Source: Diphasiastrum complanatum (Eukaryota > Streptophyta > Lycopodiopsida > Lycopodiales > Lycopodiaceae). From it: a DNA stretch of 64,000 nt. Below the pieces are notes generated by a model, which saw only the letters and a list, made by a program, of their open reading frames with translations, was not told where the DNA came from and made no database searches. Made by a program: the position numbers and the translations under genes. The stretch is taken from positions 28,263,192-28,327,191 of the forward strand of contig CM055097.1 in NCBI GenBank assembly GCA_029204225.1, given 5' to 3'. Below are positions 21,629 to 36,769 of this stretch, piece after piece; the stretch's first letter is position 1; every line of letters begins with the position of its first letter.

Positions 21629-22500
21629 TGCAGAGAGATGACACAAGTTCCTCAGGCATCAAGGACGACCGTCGCCTATCTGATCAGATTCTTAGGAGTC
21701 GAAGACATCCGTGTTCTGATCAGACTGAGTGAACGAGCTAATGACAAGTAATAAAAAGAGTGCAATTAGATCACATCACATAAACAACTACATTAGACAC
21801 AGATGAAGAATGTGCTGCTTGTATATTACACTGACTTCTCATCGGATGAACAATACAATTGGTTACAGTCTGAATAAAAGACGACATAACTTAGAATGAA
21901 AGTCTTTTGCTCTGTTGCATACATGGAATGAGAGCTGGAGATCTATTTATAAGCAACGTCGTTCTTGTTTCACAAGAATCGTTTAGCTAATCTCAATTAA
22001 CAAGAATAGTTTAGCTTAACTATGTATTTGAATGTACATTTACAAATATTTGATGTATAATAACATCTATACAAGCCGTAGATTAGTTAGGGTTAAGCTC
22101 CACTTTGGGAGCGTAAAGAGGAGTTGCATAGTTGCGCCATCGTAAAAGTCGTAAGTAGACTGCAATGTTGACTTGGTGGTTTCTAGCGGTCGCAACGTTG
22201 ATCGCCAATCATAGCTTGCGGTTCCCTTCGATTGCTGGTGTTCATTGAGTGACCGCAGGGTTGACTCCTGTGATGCCTTAGTGGTTCCTTGCGATGCCTT
22301 GGCGGTAGATGGAGACGTTTCTGGTCTTCATTGAGTGGCCGCAGGGTTGACTCCTACGGTGCCCTGGCGGTAGCAAATAGTACCTTTGGCGGTTCCTTGA
22401 GTAGCTTGCAACTGCGTTGCGGTTTGTTCCCTTCACACATAGACCGCAGCTTTTTCCTTGGTTGGCGGTTCGTTGTTAGACCGCATAGATGGACAGGTCC
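21629..22500 (-). repeat. LTR-like repeat, copy 1 (related copy at 44298-44800)
   Basis: From TGCAGAGAGATGAC (about 21629) the sequence parallels 44298 onwards: GTTCCTCAGG, CGTCGYCT, GGAGTC-AAGA, CTGAGTGARCGARCT, TTAGACACA and ACGACATAACTT words appear in the same order. Layout and A/T-rich 3' part resemble the minus-oriented copia LTR at 30554. The right part (22190-22500) is richer in G/C and contains an 84-bp tandem repeat. No flanking TSD was found. Confidence 0.5.
22242..22370. repeat. 84-bp-period minisatellite-like duplication
   Basis: TTCATTGAGTGACCGCAGGG at 22242 recurs as TTCATTGAGTGGCCGCAGGG at about 22326, followed in both by TTGACTCCT and a GATGCC/GGTGCC-TGGYGG word. The 71-residue ORF across it is not credible as a gene. 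Confidence 0.55.
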
Positions 22501-22780
22501 TTAATGTACTTCAGATACTTGACATTCGAATGTAGAATAGAAAAAGTCAAGATGGTTACTCTTTGGACTGTGTGTAAAAACTCATGTATTTTACCAACTA
22601 GAACTCTGCACACAAAAATAGAGTAGTTTTGCAGGTTTGTGTTAAGCAACACGACCAAATATGCAAGTAGCAAAATAGGAAACTGTAAATAGGTATCAGA
22701 TGAGCAGACATAGAACCAAGATAATAGGTTGCATCTGACCCTAGATCAGTGATCAAAGAATGTGCAAGAAGAGTTTTAAA

Positions 22781-25617
<2,837 letters not shown>

Positions 25618-25623
25618 CGCTCT

Positions 25624-28600
25624 TTATTGGATTGGTGGTCCCACATCAATCGACGCCTTTTCGTCCTGGATTTTTTGTGCTTCTTGGAGGCGAGACTGTT
25701 GTTGTCGGGAGTGGTAGATGGTCGTTCCGATGCCCTCCATCATTTGCCACTGTAATTTGTTCAGGAAGGGCATGGGTTTGTAATAATGGAGCATACCCTG
25801 GAGAAAGTTATGGGTTTTCCATAGCTCCACCATATCAACGTGCAAGGCGGAAGTAATTGCAGTGTGATAATAGAGCCTTGCAACGTTGATATGGTCGTCT
25901 TGCGTGAGCAAGAGTTTATTGATGTCAAGGGCAATTGGGGGTAACCCTAGATCCCAAAAACCTCTGAGTTCTGCCAGAAATGCCACCAGGCCGCAATTAT
26001 CCGCAAAATATCTGACATCGCGATCAGGATTGCCATGGTGCTTCTGGTAGAAGACTCGGCAGTTGGTGACCATGTCTTCGGCTAAGTTGCCGGTATCGAC
26101 TTCTGTGAGCTTAGGTCAAAAGATTCTGTTCTTGACCTTGGTGGCAGGAAACGGTTCTCGCCTCGCTACTGGATAGTAATAAGGACCAGTGCGCATGTAG
26201 AGGGAGCTTCGAGATACCGTGCCATCGAGGTCTTACTTTGCAGGAAGAGCTGATGGTGCCAGAGAGGTTGTGGATCCAGGAGTTTGACTGCTTCTTTATG
26301 TGTTTGACACTGGTCCAAATCTGGTAGTATGTAGCCAGCTCGCACTTTCGTTGTTGGGTACTTCTTTGCAAACTCCTGAGAGACGCGCAACTCCTTGCTT
26401 GGTTCTGTGGGCATGATTCTGTGCCGGATGGTGGGGGCTTCAGAGGCAATCTCCTGTGCGGTTTGTGGATCGGGATCAGGAGATAGAGGAGGCGAGGGGT
26501 TAGCTTTTGCAATGCGAAGTGATTCAGGTGAAAAGTGTCGTGGAATGAAGGTGGGATTAGTGGTGTCAAGAGGGTTGGAAACGGTGGAAGGGAAAAGGAA
26601 ATGTTGGGAGCTAGTACCCCTAGAGCCCGATGGATTGGTTGGTGTTTGAGCTCCTTGCCCCAAGGGTTGGCTTTGAAATGTGGAGCCTTGAGTTGTAGGA
26701 GGAGGCTGTTGAAATCCTACGCCATCTCCACCATCAGGTCCATCAAAGTAGTGCCCCGAATCATGAAATTGGGCATGCTCTGCATGAACCGACGGTGTCG
26801 ATTGGGTAGCATCATTTAAGCGTTCTTCCAAGGTGGCTATGTGCTGGTTTAGGGCCTTGACGGAAGCAAGGTATGATTGTTGTAATTTTGCGTGTTGCTC
26901 CGTCATGGCTTTTAGCTTTTGGGCCAGAGTTTGATAGGCCACCACTAGAATGGCAGTTCCCTCAGGGATAGCTGGTGGTGCGAAGTCGTTGAAGTCCACC
27001 ATTTCCAACTGTTCCTTCATAGCGGAACGTGCTGCTTGTGAATCTGCTACAGCCTCATCCTTCTCGACTTTGAGGGTATCGATGGTTTGCTGCATGTTGG
27101 ATACCTTCAGTTGGAGTTGGTTCTGGAGATGGATTAGCATCTGCTGTTGTTGTTGATTGTAATTCGTGAGGTTTTGGATCTGCAGCTGTTGTTGTTTGGT
27201 TTCCTCCTCCAACCTTGCTTTTTCTTTCTGAAGGCCCGCCATAGCACCATCGTCAAATTGCCACATAGTGTGTTGTCCCCCTAGGTTGCCAAATATATTG
27301 TATTGGAGCTCATTCACCAACCATACCGCTTTTTGGGCTGTAAGGGGTAGCTGCTCCCAAGGACCAATGTCAGGGAGGTTGCGTGTGTAGTTAGGATACG
27401 ACATGGGGTTAAATGGTAGAAAATCAGGAGCAGGGCTAGACGGAGGTGTAGGAAAGGCAGGGAGGGGTGATTGTGGATTGAGGGGTGGGGAGAGACTATG
27501 TGGCGGAGATTGTGGGATTGGGTTAGTGGTGACAGTGGTTGATGGGAGTGCAATTAGTAATTGTAAGGCAAAATCATCTACGTTGACTGTGGAGTCAAGT
27601 AGGGTGGAGATTTGTACAGTCGAGGGCTTTTGTGGAAGTGTGGAAAGGAAGCCCATGTTGAGAGTTAGTGAGGGTGTGGAGGTGACAGTAAATGGTGGGG
27701 GTGGTGGTGGGATTGTGAGAGCAAGTGATGGAGAGGAGATTGTCTGTGTGGACGGAATCACGCCCATAGAATCAGAGCCACAAGTGTTTGCCGTTCCAGA
27801 GCTGCCTGCTTCTGCTACTACTACTTTTCGGTGTTGTTGGGCCTGGTGAAGTAAGGCCGCCTGCTGCTCTAGGACATCCTTTGGGACCTAAGATGGTTTA
27901 AGGCTCCCTCCGAATTCAACATATTCTACCTTGATGTCGCTGGATAGAATGTCTTGTGGGACATCTGCTTCGGTACTGACTGTCTTCCCTTTCTGCTTCT
28001 TAGTAGGTGGGGCTGGTGAGGCTACTTCTACTGTCGGTTGGGGGGTGGCTCGCTTTTTTGTGCTTGGATAAACAGCATCCAGCTCCTTGATGGTAGTAGC
28101 CGCCTTAGACCCCAATTGCTTGGTGACCAACATGTGGAGGAGATACCCACATTTGATAGTTGATTTGCGGGCTTTCAGGGCTCCGCACAGCTTCTTCGCT
28201 ACCTTCTTAGCCCACTTATAATTTTGAGTGGGGTCATCCATGGTGAGGGTTAGAGAGAAGAAATCACTCGGTGGGATGCGATCCATCTTGGTGGTATGTA
28301 CTACAGCCATGGTGACGATGATCTCTGAGCCGGCCTGTAGATGGGGATCCGTGATGAGTCGGATAGCGATCCCGTCGTTGGTTCGGGCAATGGTTTTGTC
28401 GTCGTCTGTCAAAAACTTGGTGAAGTACTTGGCATCATAACTGGTTCCCTTGCCATGGATTGTCTCTCCGAGATTAGGAAAGTCGACACTCTGAAGATCC
28501 GTCGGAGAGACGTTGATAATAGAATAACTGCTAGTCTTGGTTGTAAGCCGGAAAGTTTGGAACTCATCCGAATAGGTCAAGTAAGCTGCTCGGATGAGGC

Positions 28601-28775
28601 TATCGCTCTGCTGGTCCTGAAAAAGTGTTACATCAAAACCAAGGTTGGTGAGGGTATCCTTGGCCAGTGTGAGCTACTCGGTGTAATTCTTAAGAGAGAT
28701 CATGATTATATCCTCTGAATAAGGACAAGGGGGTTTACGGTGGTGCAAGCTCAGTGAGGAATCACGGGAAGCCAT
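25624..28775 (-). pseudogene. Unrecognised long ORF with Pro-rich and coiled-coil regions, decayed
   Basis: From an ATG at 28775 one frame runs to 26166 (about 870 codons) interrupted only by in-frame TAGs at 28676-28674 and 27890-27888 and ended by a TAG at 26168-26166. The coding signal then continues in another frame to 25624 (NCRVFYQKHHGNPDRDVRYF... to a stop), with a TGA near 26118. Order of features: a globular N-terminal part (about 28580-28100) rich in T/S/D; a Lys/Pro linker (PPTKKQKGKT); a Pro/Ser/Thr-rich segment; a Gln-rich coiled coil (about 27220-26780); a Ser/Pro-rich spacer; and a globular C-terminal part. I recognise no domain and see no RT, protease or integrase motif. It could be the coding region of a non-autonomous LTR element or a captured gene. 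Confidence 0.5.
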
Positions 28776-28884
28776 GGCAGCAGTGATTTTAGATTGCTTT
28801 GAGAATTTTGAAAATTTTGAAAAAATTTGGCATGAACTCGAGAGCAGCAATCTAAAATGAACTCATGGAGAAAGGGTGGAGACC

Positions 28885-28892
28885 TATATATA
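28885..28892 (-). promoter_or_regulatory. TATA box upstream of the unknown ORF
   Basis: On the minus strand TATATATAGG lies about 110 nt upstream of the ATG at 28775, with a plausible 5' UTR between. It supports a real transcription unit. Confidence 0.5.
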
Positions 28893-29482
28893 GACTTTTT
28901 TGGACAGGAATTCGCAACTTCACCCAGAATTTGTCCTCAGTGTCCACGATTTGGTAATGATGGTTGCGAATTTTGAGGCATCATTATGAGGGCCCGCGAA
29001 TTCCTGTAAGTGATTTGTGTTGGCCAAAAGAGGGAAAATGTCTGATAGTGCAAAAATGTATCTGATTAGAATTCGCGGAGGTAATGGAGAAATCGCGAGG
29101 ATCAATTTGAGCTCCCGCGAATTGTTTGCAAATTCTGAGCATGGATATCTGATGAAAAAAACTCCATTTTTGTGATTTTTTGACATTTTTCTTCGGAGAC
29201 AGAATTCGCGAAGGCCAAAAATGAATTGTTCTCTGTAAGAAAGAGGTCAGGCGAATTCTATCTGAGATGATGTGAAAACATTTTGTCTGAAACTAATGAC
29301 TTTTGTGGTTTTCTCAGAGAAGACTGATCTGATAGTATCTTGATGGGTGGAACAACAAATCACAGCAAAAAATGGTGTCAAAAGGGCATACAAATAATAA
29401 AAAGAGAGAAGAAAAAAAAAAAATAGTAGAGAAAAAGCAGCTAATACATATAAAGATAAAAGCAGGGTTCGTTGTACTTTCT
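28893..29482 (-). other. Region upstream of the unknown ORF with repeated AATTCGCG motifs
   Basis: Seven or eight copies of the palindromic core GAATTCGC / GCGAATTC lie at about 28908, 28966, 28995, 29069, 29116, 29202 and 29251, all upstream of the TATA box. An A-rich run is at 29411-29423. E3 sequence resumes at 29483. Confidence 0.5.
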
Positions 29483-30091
29483 CAGTCGACTCCCATTGAC
29501 CACAACATGTTGTAAAAGATCCTATCAAAGGGGATAAAATATCCTTGGAGGACATCACCCTTTATAGGAGTGTTATTGGCTCCCTTATTTGGTTGATTAT
29601 CACTAGGCTCAATTTGAGCTTTAGTGTGCATAGATTGAGCTAATTCACGCAAGATCCAAATATTTGTCATTGGAAATTGGCCAAAAGGACCTTGAGATAT
29701 GTATCTTCCACACTTGATTATGGATTATTTTAAAAGTGATGATCTATCAATGGTTGCCTACTTGGACTTGGATTTTGCAAGTGACAAGGTGGATAGAAAG
29801 TCCACTAGTGCATTCACTATTTTCATTTTAGGCAATCTTGTGTCTTGGTTATCCAAGAAACAAGACACCATATCTTTTTCATCATGTGAGGCCAAGTATA
29901 AGGCCCTTACAACTACTACAAAAGAGATTTTGTGGAACAAAAGATTGCTTATGGAGCTCAAGTGCATCAAGGATGGAGATCTACCTATCATCAAGTGTGA
30001 CAACGTCTTGGCCCAAGCTCTTGCCAACAATCCTATTTTTCATGCACAGAGCAAACATATTGAGATTGCACACCACTTTGCATTAGAGGAG
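29483..30091 (+). pseudogene. E3 end of RT and RNase H
   Basis: Resumes with STPIDHNML, then a frameshift to KDPIKGDKISLEDITLYR and GSLIWLI. The RNase H region follows with AYLDLDFASD, DRKSTSAFTIF, SSCEAKYKAL and CDNVLAQALANNP, up to HHFALEE at 30091. Stops and shifts are present. Confidence 0.88.
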
Positions 30092-30377
30092 TTCCAAAAA
30101 GACCCTATAAGAATTCCCAAGTAGGCTGCCCGAGTTGTGGGCAGCCCAGTATAATATGACTAAAATTTTTAAAACAATAATTGACAAAAAAAGAAAAGGA
30201 GAATAAAGACTGTCATAAGACTTGAAAAAATCAAAATTAAAGTGGGAGCACAGTGCAAATTTTTTTACAATTAATAATGTTTTAAGTTTGAAAAGAAAAA
30301 TACCCCTTAAGATAAGTCAAGGCTTTAACTTGAAAAAAAAAAAATTAAGTTAACAAATGATATTGGGAGGGGGGGAG

Positions 30378-30551
<174 letters not shown>

Positions 30552-30553
30552 GA

Positions 30554-31449
30554 TGATGCGAATGCGAATCGAATGAATTGCGAACGTGAAGCAAACGATG
30601 CAATGCAATTCGGATGGAATTCAGATGTTATCGCTGGTCACTGCCAACTGAATCACTCCTACAGTCCTCCAGAATGTAGTCAAGCATTGCTGATCTAGGT
30701 TTATGAATTAATATAGCATTCAACAAAAATTTCAACCAATGTGCAAAATTAAATGAATGAGAGAATCAGACACACGAATAATAGCAAACACATTTGCATT
30801 CAAGATTAGACATGAAAAGTGACATGTGCACAATGACTACAAGATCATCTATTAGCTTTCTGATTCTTCAAGCACTACATGCAAATCCACGCAGTGCGCT
30901 GGCGTGAGAGAAATACAGTTCTCTCACGGGTAGTGTCTCGCTTACTAGCGGACTTGTGGATCCTGCTTACCGTCTCACACGTAGGCGGACTTCTTCTTTG
31001 TATTTTTCATCTTGATTGCTTACTAGCATTAGACTACTTTTCTATCTCTTTTTCTCAAGTATCGTCAAGTAAGTATATAGTCGCTCTTTGTAACTTTTAA
31101 GATTTGAGTGACAACTAATCACGAAATTACAAGAGTGGCAGATTGGCCACGACCTAGAGTGTATCTATTGAAGTCATATCATCAGATCAGATATCTATAC
31201 TTCTGGGTACTTGCATGATCTTACTGGTACTTTTTGGAGCATGAGGGCAGAAAAGGTTTCGCGACGTTTTTCGTGTCGCGTCATTTGACTTTCTCCAGCT
31301 GGATCGCGAAAGATTCTCGTTCGTGAATCTTTCATGTTCGTGTCTTTTCATCATGGTCTTCGCGAACCTTTCATGTTCGCGAACACTTTCGTCAGGCAGA
31401 GGGCTAAAAGCTAGCAAAGCTTTGTAAATAGAAACGTTTTGTTTCTTCA
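30554..31449 (-). repeat. 3' LTR of the minus-strand copia element
   Basis: 896 bp, TG...CA ends. It contains GTCGCGTC and TTCGCGAACCTTTCATG words, one of which is duplicated here but not in the other LTR. Confidence 0.92.
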
Positions 31450-31473
31450 GCTCCCTCTCAAAGCATGATAGCT

Positions 31474-34400
31474 TTATGATTCCAAGACTGCTCCTCTGTC
31501 TCTCAAAAGTCCTTTGTCCAGGGATTTGTGAATGTCAACAACCATGTTTTTCATTCCGATGAAGGTGGTCTGCAACATCTTCTTTTCAATTAGATCCCTG
31601 AACAAGTGATACTTGATCGTGATGTGTTTTGTTCTAGAATGGAACATAGGATCTTTCGTCAGGTGTATTGGAAAGGTGTTGTCCATCTACAAGACCAGAG
31701 GCTCGTTCCTTGTTTCATCCAATTCGTCCAGAAATCGCCTTAGCCAGATTATCTTGTGGGCCATCTTTGTTGCTGCAACGTACTCTGCTTCGCAAGATGA
31801 TTGGGCCACAACTGTCTACTTTTTGCTGATCCAGAGAACTGTTGATCCAGAGAACTGCTGATCCTGATGTGATGGTGCATCCTCCCGAAACGCTTTTACA
31901 GTCGTCCTTAAGAGATGCCCAACTAGCATCACTGTAGGAAAGCATCCTGAAATCTACATCACGACAATAACACAAGCCATAATTCCTCGTTAATTGAAGA
32001 TATTGCAAAATTTGTTTTGCAATCTTCCAATGTGTCGAGCCTGGATTTGTGCAGAATTGGCTCATCCTGAACACTGCATAAGCAATGTCAGGTCGTGTGT
32101 TGTCTGCAAGTACATTAGTGAACCTATCAGCTTCCTATAAGGTGTGAGCTGCATCTGTTCTCTCTCTTCCTCAGTCTTCGGACAGTCATCACTTGTCAGC
32201 ACCGTCCCTGCAAGCATTGGAGTATTTGCTCCTTTGCAGTTCAGCATCCCAAAATCCTCTAGGATCTTTTGGGTGTATCTAGACTGGTGAAGGTATAACC
32301 TACCTCCCTCGTAGTCCCTTTCAATCTACAAGCCAAGGTAACACCTGGCTTCTCCCAGATCCACAATCTCGAAATGTTTCAAGATGTTTGTCTTCACTTC
32401 AGCAATCAGCTGCTCACTCTTGCAAAGTATCAGAGTGTCGTCCACATATACATCCACAATGATGATCTGCCCATCTGTGACTCTGATGTACACATTGGAA
32501 TCATCCAATAGTGGCTTGAATCCTAATGATTTCAGGACTTGATCCTTCTTCTTGTACTATTGTCGAGTTGATTGTTTCAGACCGTAGATACTTCTATGCA
32601 TTTTGCATGCATAGTCAGGAAGTGAATTCGAGACATGTCTTGGGGGTTGATCCATATAGACCTCTTCGTCTAGTTCGCCATGCAAGAAGGCTGTCTTCTC
32701 ATCCACAATGTGGATCCTGAGGTCATAAGCTACTGCATATGCAAATAACAATCGTAGGGACAAATGCTTGATGATGGGAGAGAAGGTTTCAGAGTAGTCA
32801 ATACCATATCTCTGAGAAAATTCCTTCGCTACCAGTCTTGCCTTGTATTTCGTTACATTCCCGTCTGGTCCGTATTTGAGCTTGAAAACCCATTTGCATT
32901 TGACAATCTTGCGCTTATGTGGTAATGGCTGCAACGTCCATACCTGGTTCTTCCTCATGGACTCCATCTCTTTGTTCATGTCTTGGATCTATTTGTCATT
33001 TTTTGGACTTTCAATCGTTTCCTCGAAACTCTGTGGTTCGCCACTGAATCCGCAGAACTCTTCTGATGTAGAAGCGGAGCTGCCTGACACATATCTTGTT
33101 GGCACTCTTCGTGGTCTCGTTGACCTTCTAGGAGATCCTCCTAGGACAGCAATGCCTTTGCCTTTGTCTGCTCTGCTAGGTCCGGAACCATCTTGGTTTA
33201 CAGGAACTATAGTAGTAGGCTGCCTCTCGAATCTTTCATCTTCAGATTCGTCACTCGAATGGGAGACGACTCAAAAATCTTTGTTTTCATGTTCGCCCTC
33301 TGCTCCCCCTATCACGGGCGGCAGGTCATAATACTGTCTCCCCAGAACTTCATAACTGATAGGATCATCATTGGCCATTGTCTTGCTCTCATCAAATCTG
33401 ACATCTCTCACTATTTTCACAGTGTTCGTGTCTGGCATGTAGACTCTATAGTATGACGAGTTGTTGTCATATCCTACCAGAAATCCCTGTTCGGCTTTCT
33501 CATCAAGCTTCTTTCGAAGCTTATCAGAAATATGTGCATAAGTTGCACAACCAAAGATTCTGACGTGAGACAGGTTGGGCTTTCTACCCCACCATATCTC
33601 GTGTGGTGTCGTGTGAGGGACACCAGACTTACTTGTTTAGTTCTGGATGTATGCGGCTGTAGCTACTGCTTCAGCCCACAATACCCTTGGAGCTTTTGAG
33701 TAGGCCATCATGCATCTGGCAGCTTCCATCAGGGTCCTATTCTTTCTTTCTGCAACACCATTGTGTTGCGGTGTGTAGGTTGCGGTCCTTTTGTGAATGA
33801 TTCCACGATCATTGCAGAAGTCAGTGAAGCGATTCAAATTTATTAAGTGCTTCAGATTTATTCTAAATAAAATACACTATGGCAAATTTACTATAATCAT
33901 CAATGAAGGTTATATAATATTTGGAGCCTCCTACTGAGATCACATTGAAAGGCCCACAAATGTCAGAATGCACTAACTCTAGAATCTTAGTCATTCTGTA
34001 GGAGTCTTTGATGAATGGAGTGCGTGACATCTTACCCTTCAAACATGCATCACAGGTGGTCAAACTGGTTGCATTCGAAATGTTAACCCCTGATGGCTTG
34101 CTTGGTAAAGTGCCATTGAGTTCATGTGATAGAGTCTCATGTGCCACAGAGTGTCTGGCGAGTCATCATGAGTCTGATGCACCTGATCTGCAAGTAGGCG
34201 TACCTTCAGATGATATAGATTTTCTTTCCTTCTGCTTGAGCAATCAGAATGCTGGTACTGGCATCAACCATGTTGCATGCTTCATCAGAAAATGTCACAC
34301 GCATCCCTGTATCCGCTATTCTTGCTACAGAAAACAAGTCTTGTTGCAGTGTAGGCACGAACAAAATGTCTTCAAGTCGTCTGTCTCTGCCATTGGTGTT

Positions 34401-35567
34401 GAGCCATAGTGAACCAATACCGTTCACTTGATGTTTAGATCCATCTCCAAGAACTATGAATTTTGAAGGATCTGCACTTTTGAAATCAGACATTATTCGT
34501 CTTGATGTCACGAAGTGTGAGGTGGCTCTTGAATCTAGGATCACCTCATGTGTGTCAGATGTTGATGTTGCACACACATCTTCACAAATGTAGGCGATCG
34601 AATAGTTTCTGTTCGATCTTTCTTCGCCCATTTTTGAGCTCTTAGGCTCCTCGACATAGGATGAACTGTTGTTGTTATCCCGTTTGTTTTGCTTTAATTT
34701 GTTTCTTGGGTTCAGGCGACTATCGATGGCTACATAACCGTTCTTGTGGCAGTGGATCTTTGGATCGAGCCAGCATGTATCGATTGTGTGCCCATCTCTT
34801 CAGCATCTCACGCAAGTCTTTTTTTCTCCACCTTGCTGCTTTGACCTTCCTTTGCTCTTCCAGTTGCCTTTCCTGGTTCCCTCTGCTTGTTAATCACGAT
34901 CCTGCCTTTGATTTGACTCCTTCTTAGGCTTAAATTGTTTCTTGGATTTTTCTTTGTTGTCATAGAGGGCCTGGTTAGAACCATCCTTGTGATCAAGGTG
35001 TTCTCTAGCCTCGACTTCCTCTCGAATCTCGACAATTGCCTTTCCGAGGTTCATTGTAGGATCTTTCGCGAGCAGGGTCCTTGTTGTCTGGAATGATCTG
35101 GATAAGGCTCTCAACAAGTAGGTGAGCTGCTTCTCAGCTGACATTGTGTTCTCTGCTCCAGTGATAGGAATAGATCCTTCATCTTTCTTACGAAAGAAGT
35201 GAGATCCTTCCCATCCCACTGTAGATCAACTGATCTTCCAGCATCATGATTTGACTTCTTGATTTCGTCTAAAATCTATTGAACAATGCATCCCACATCT
35301 CCTTAGCTTTGGAGAGTGTTGCAGGTCAAGTGTGACACTATCTTCGATGGATGGAGACAATAAGGCTACTGCCTTGTCAATTTCCCCCCTCCACTTGCGT
35401 AGCTCCTTGCCTCGTGTCATAGGCATCTCCTCTGTGCCATCCACCCAAGGGAATAAACCTTCGCCATTGAGTATCAGTGATGTCTTAACTTTCCAGGCTA
35501 GAAAGTTAGATCCTGAAGAATCAAGAACTATGCAGATCTTGCTTTGCATGCTGCTAATTGAATCCAT
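31474..35567 (-). pseudogene. Copia polyprotein of the minus-strand element (frameshifted)
   Basis: Read from 35567 down: Gag (LDSSGSNFLAWKVKTSLIL); a basic linker near 34810-35035; protease with VILDSRATSHFV (Gly of D-S-G replaced by Arg); and the FVPTLQQDLFSVARI block. Integrase follows, with LVHSDICGPF, TFIDDYSKF and GVAERKNRTLME, then RT with CKWVFKLK, KARLVAKEF and a YVDD box (VDVYVDDTLIL), then RNase H (YSDASWASLKDD; SRTKHITIKYH). At least six frames or stops break it, so it is inactive. Confidence 0.92.
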
Positions 35568-35670
35568 TGCTTTTGAAGTCTGTTCTCTTGTTGATGGGTG
35601 TTCATCTGAATGCTTGGCCTCCTGGATCTGATCGCTTCTTGCCTATGTTAGATTATGACAAGATAGGTAG

Positions 35671-35682
35671 GCTCTGATATCA
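35671..35682 (-). other. Primer-binding site of the minus-strand element
   Basis: The plus strand reads GCTCTGATATCA, the complement of a one-base variant of the standard copia site, 1 nt inside the LTR boundary at 35684. Confidence 0.8.
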
Positions 35683-35683
35683 C

Positions 35684-36584
35684 TGATGCGAATGCAAATC
35701 GAAGGAATCATGAACACGAAGAAATCGATGCAATGCAATTCAGATGGAGTTTAGATATGATCGCTAGTCACTGCCACCTGAATCACTTCTACAGTCCTCC
35801 AAAATGTAGTCAAGCACTGTTGATCTATGTTTATGAATCAATATAGCACTCAACAAAATTTCAACCAATGTGCGAAATTAAATGAATGAGAGAATCAGAC
35901 ACACGAATAACAACAAACACATCTGCATTCAAGATCAGACATGAAAAGAAACATGTGCACAATGGCTACAAGATTAGCTACTAGCTTTTTGATTATTCAA
36001 AATTGCATGCAAATCCACGCAGTGCACTGGCGTGAGAGAAATACAGTTCTCTCACGAAGTGTCTGGCTTACTAGCGGACTTGTGGATCCTGTGGATCCTG
36101 CTTACAGAACTCGTCTCGCACACAAGCAGACTTCTTCTTTGTATTTTTCATCTTGATTGCTTACTAACATCAGACTACTTTTCTATCTCTTTTTCTCAAG
36201 TATCATCCAGTAAGTATATAGTCGCTCTTTGTAACTTTTAAGGTTAGAGTGATTAAGCATCTACAACTACTCAGGAAATTACAAGAGTGGCAGATTAGCC
36301 ACGACCTAGAGTGTATCTGCTGATGTCATGCCATCAGATCAGATATCCGTACTTCTGGATACTTGCATGATCTTCCTGGTACTTTTTGGAGCGTGAGGGC
36401 AGAAAAGGTTTCGCGATGTTTTTTGTGTCGCGTCATTTGACTTTCTCCAGCTGGATCGCGAAATATTCTCGTTCGTGAATCTTTCGTGTTCGTGTCTTTT
36501 TGTCAGGGTGTTTGCGAACACTTTCGTCAGGCAGAGGGCTGAAAGCTAGCAAAGCTTTGTAAACAAAAACATTCTATTTCTTCA
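35684..36584 (-). repeat. 5' LTR of the minus-strand copia element
   Basis: 901 bp, same ends as the left copy; TSD GTTGA follows at 36585-36589. Confidence 0.92.
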
Positions 36585-36769
36585 GTTGACTTGATTGGTG
36601 CCATCTGCCCCCTGTCCAGATGTCGCCCCCCTCCCATGTTTGAGCTGGCGGGCAGCACGCCCCTCCTAGTGCCCCCGAGAGGTCGTTAGCTTGGTACCCA
36701 CATAAGTAGTTCATGGCTCTCTCGGGGGCACCATGAGGTCTCAGAGCGAGTTGGCGCGAGCCTACCAAA

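Larger units (their letters stand above)
30554..36584 (-). mobile_element. Complete but degenerate Ty1/copia element, minus strand
   Basis: LTRs at 30554-31449 (896 bp) and 35684-36584 (901 bp) both run TGATGCGAATGC...TTTCTTCA. A 5-bp TSD GTTGA flanks the element (30549-30553 and 36585-36589). On the minus strand the order is LTR, PBS, gag, protease, integrase, RT, RNase H, LTR. The LTRs differ at many positions and by indels (for example around 31340-31390), so insertion is much older than that at 14446. Confidence 0.95.

Noticed and set aside
22289-22504. 71-codon ORF over G/C-rich sequence
   Set aside because: Covers the 84-bp repeat and has no recognisable features.
26395-27849. Plus-strand ORFs opposite the unknown minus-strand ORF
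   Set aside because: Gly/Val/Arg-rich antisense of the Pro/Ser/Gln-rich frame; the minus strand has the TATA box, ATG and longer continuity.
27888-28676. Two in-frame UAG codons in the unknown ORF as programmed readthrough or a UAG-Gln code
   Set aside because: Downstream there are also a frameshift and a TGA, and C-to-T changes of CAG codons explain the UAGs; decay is the simpler reading.
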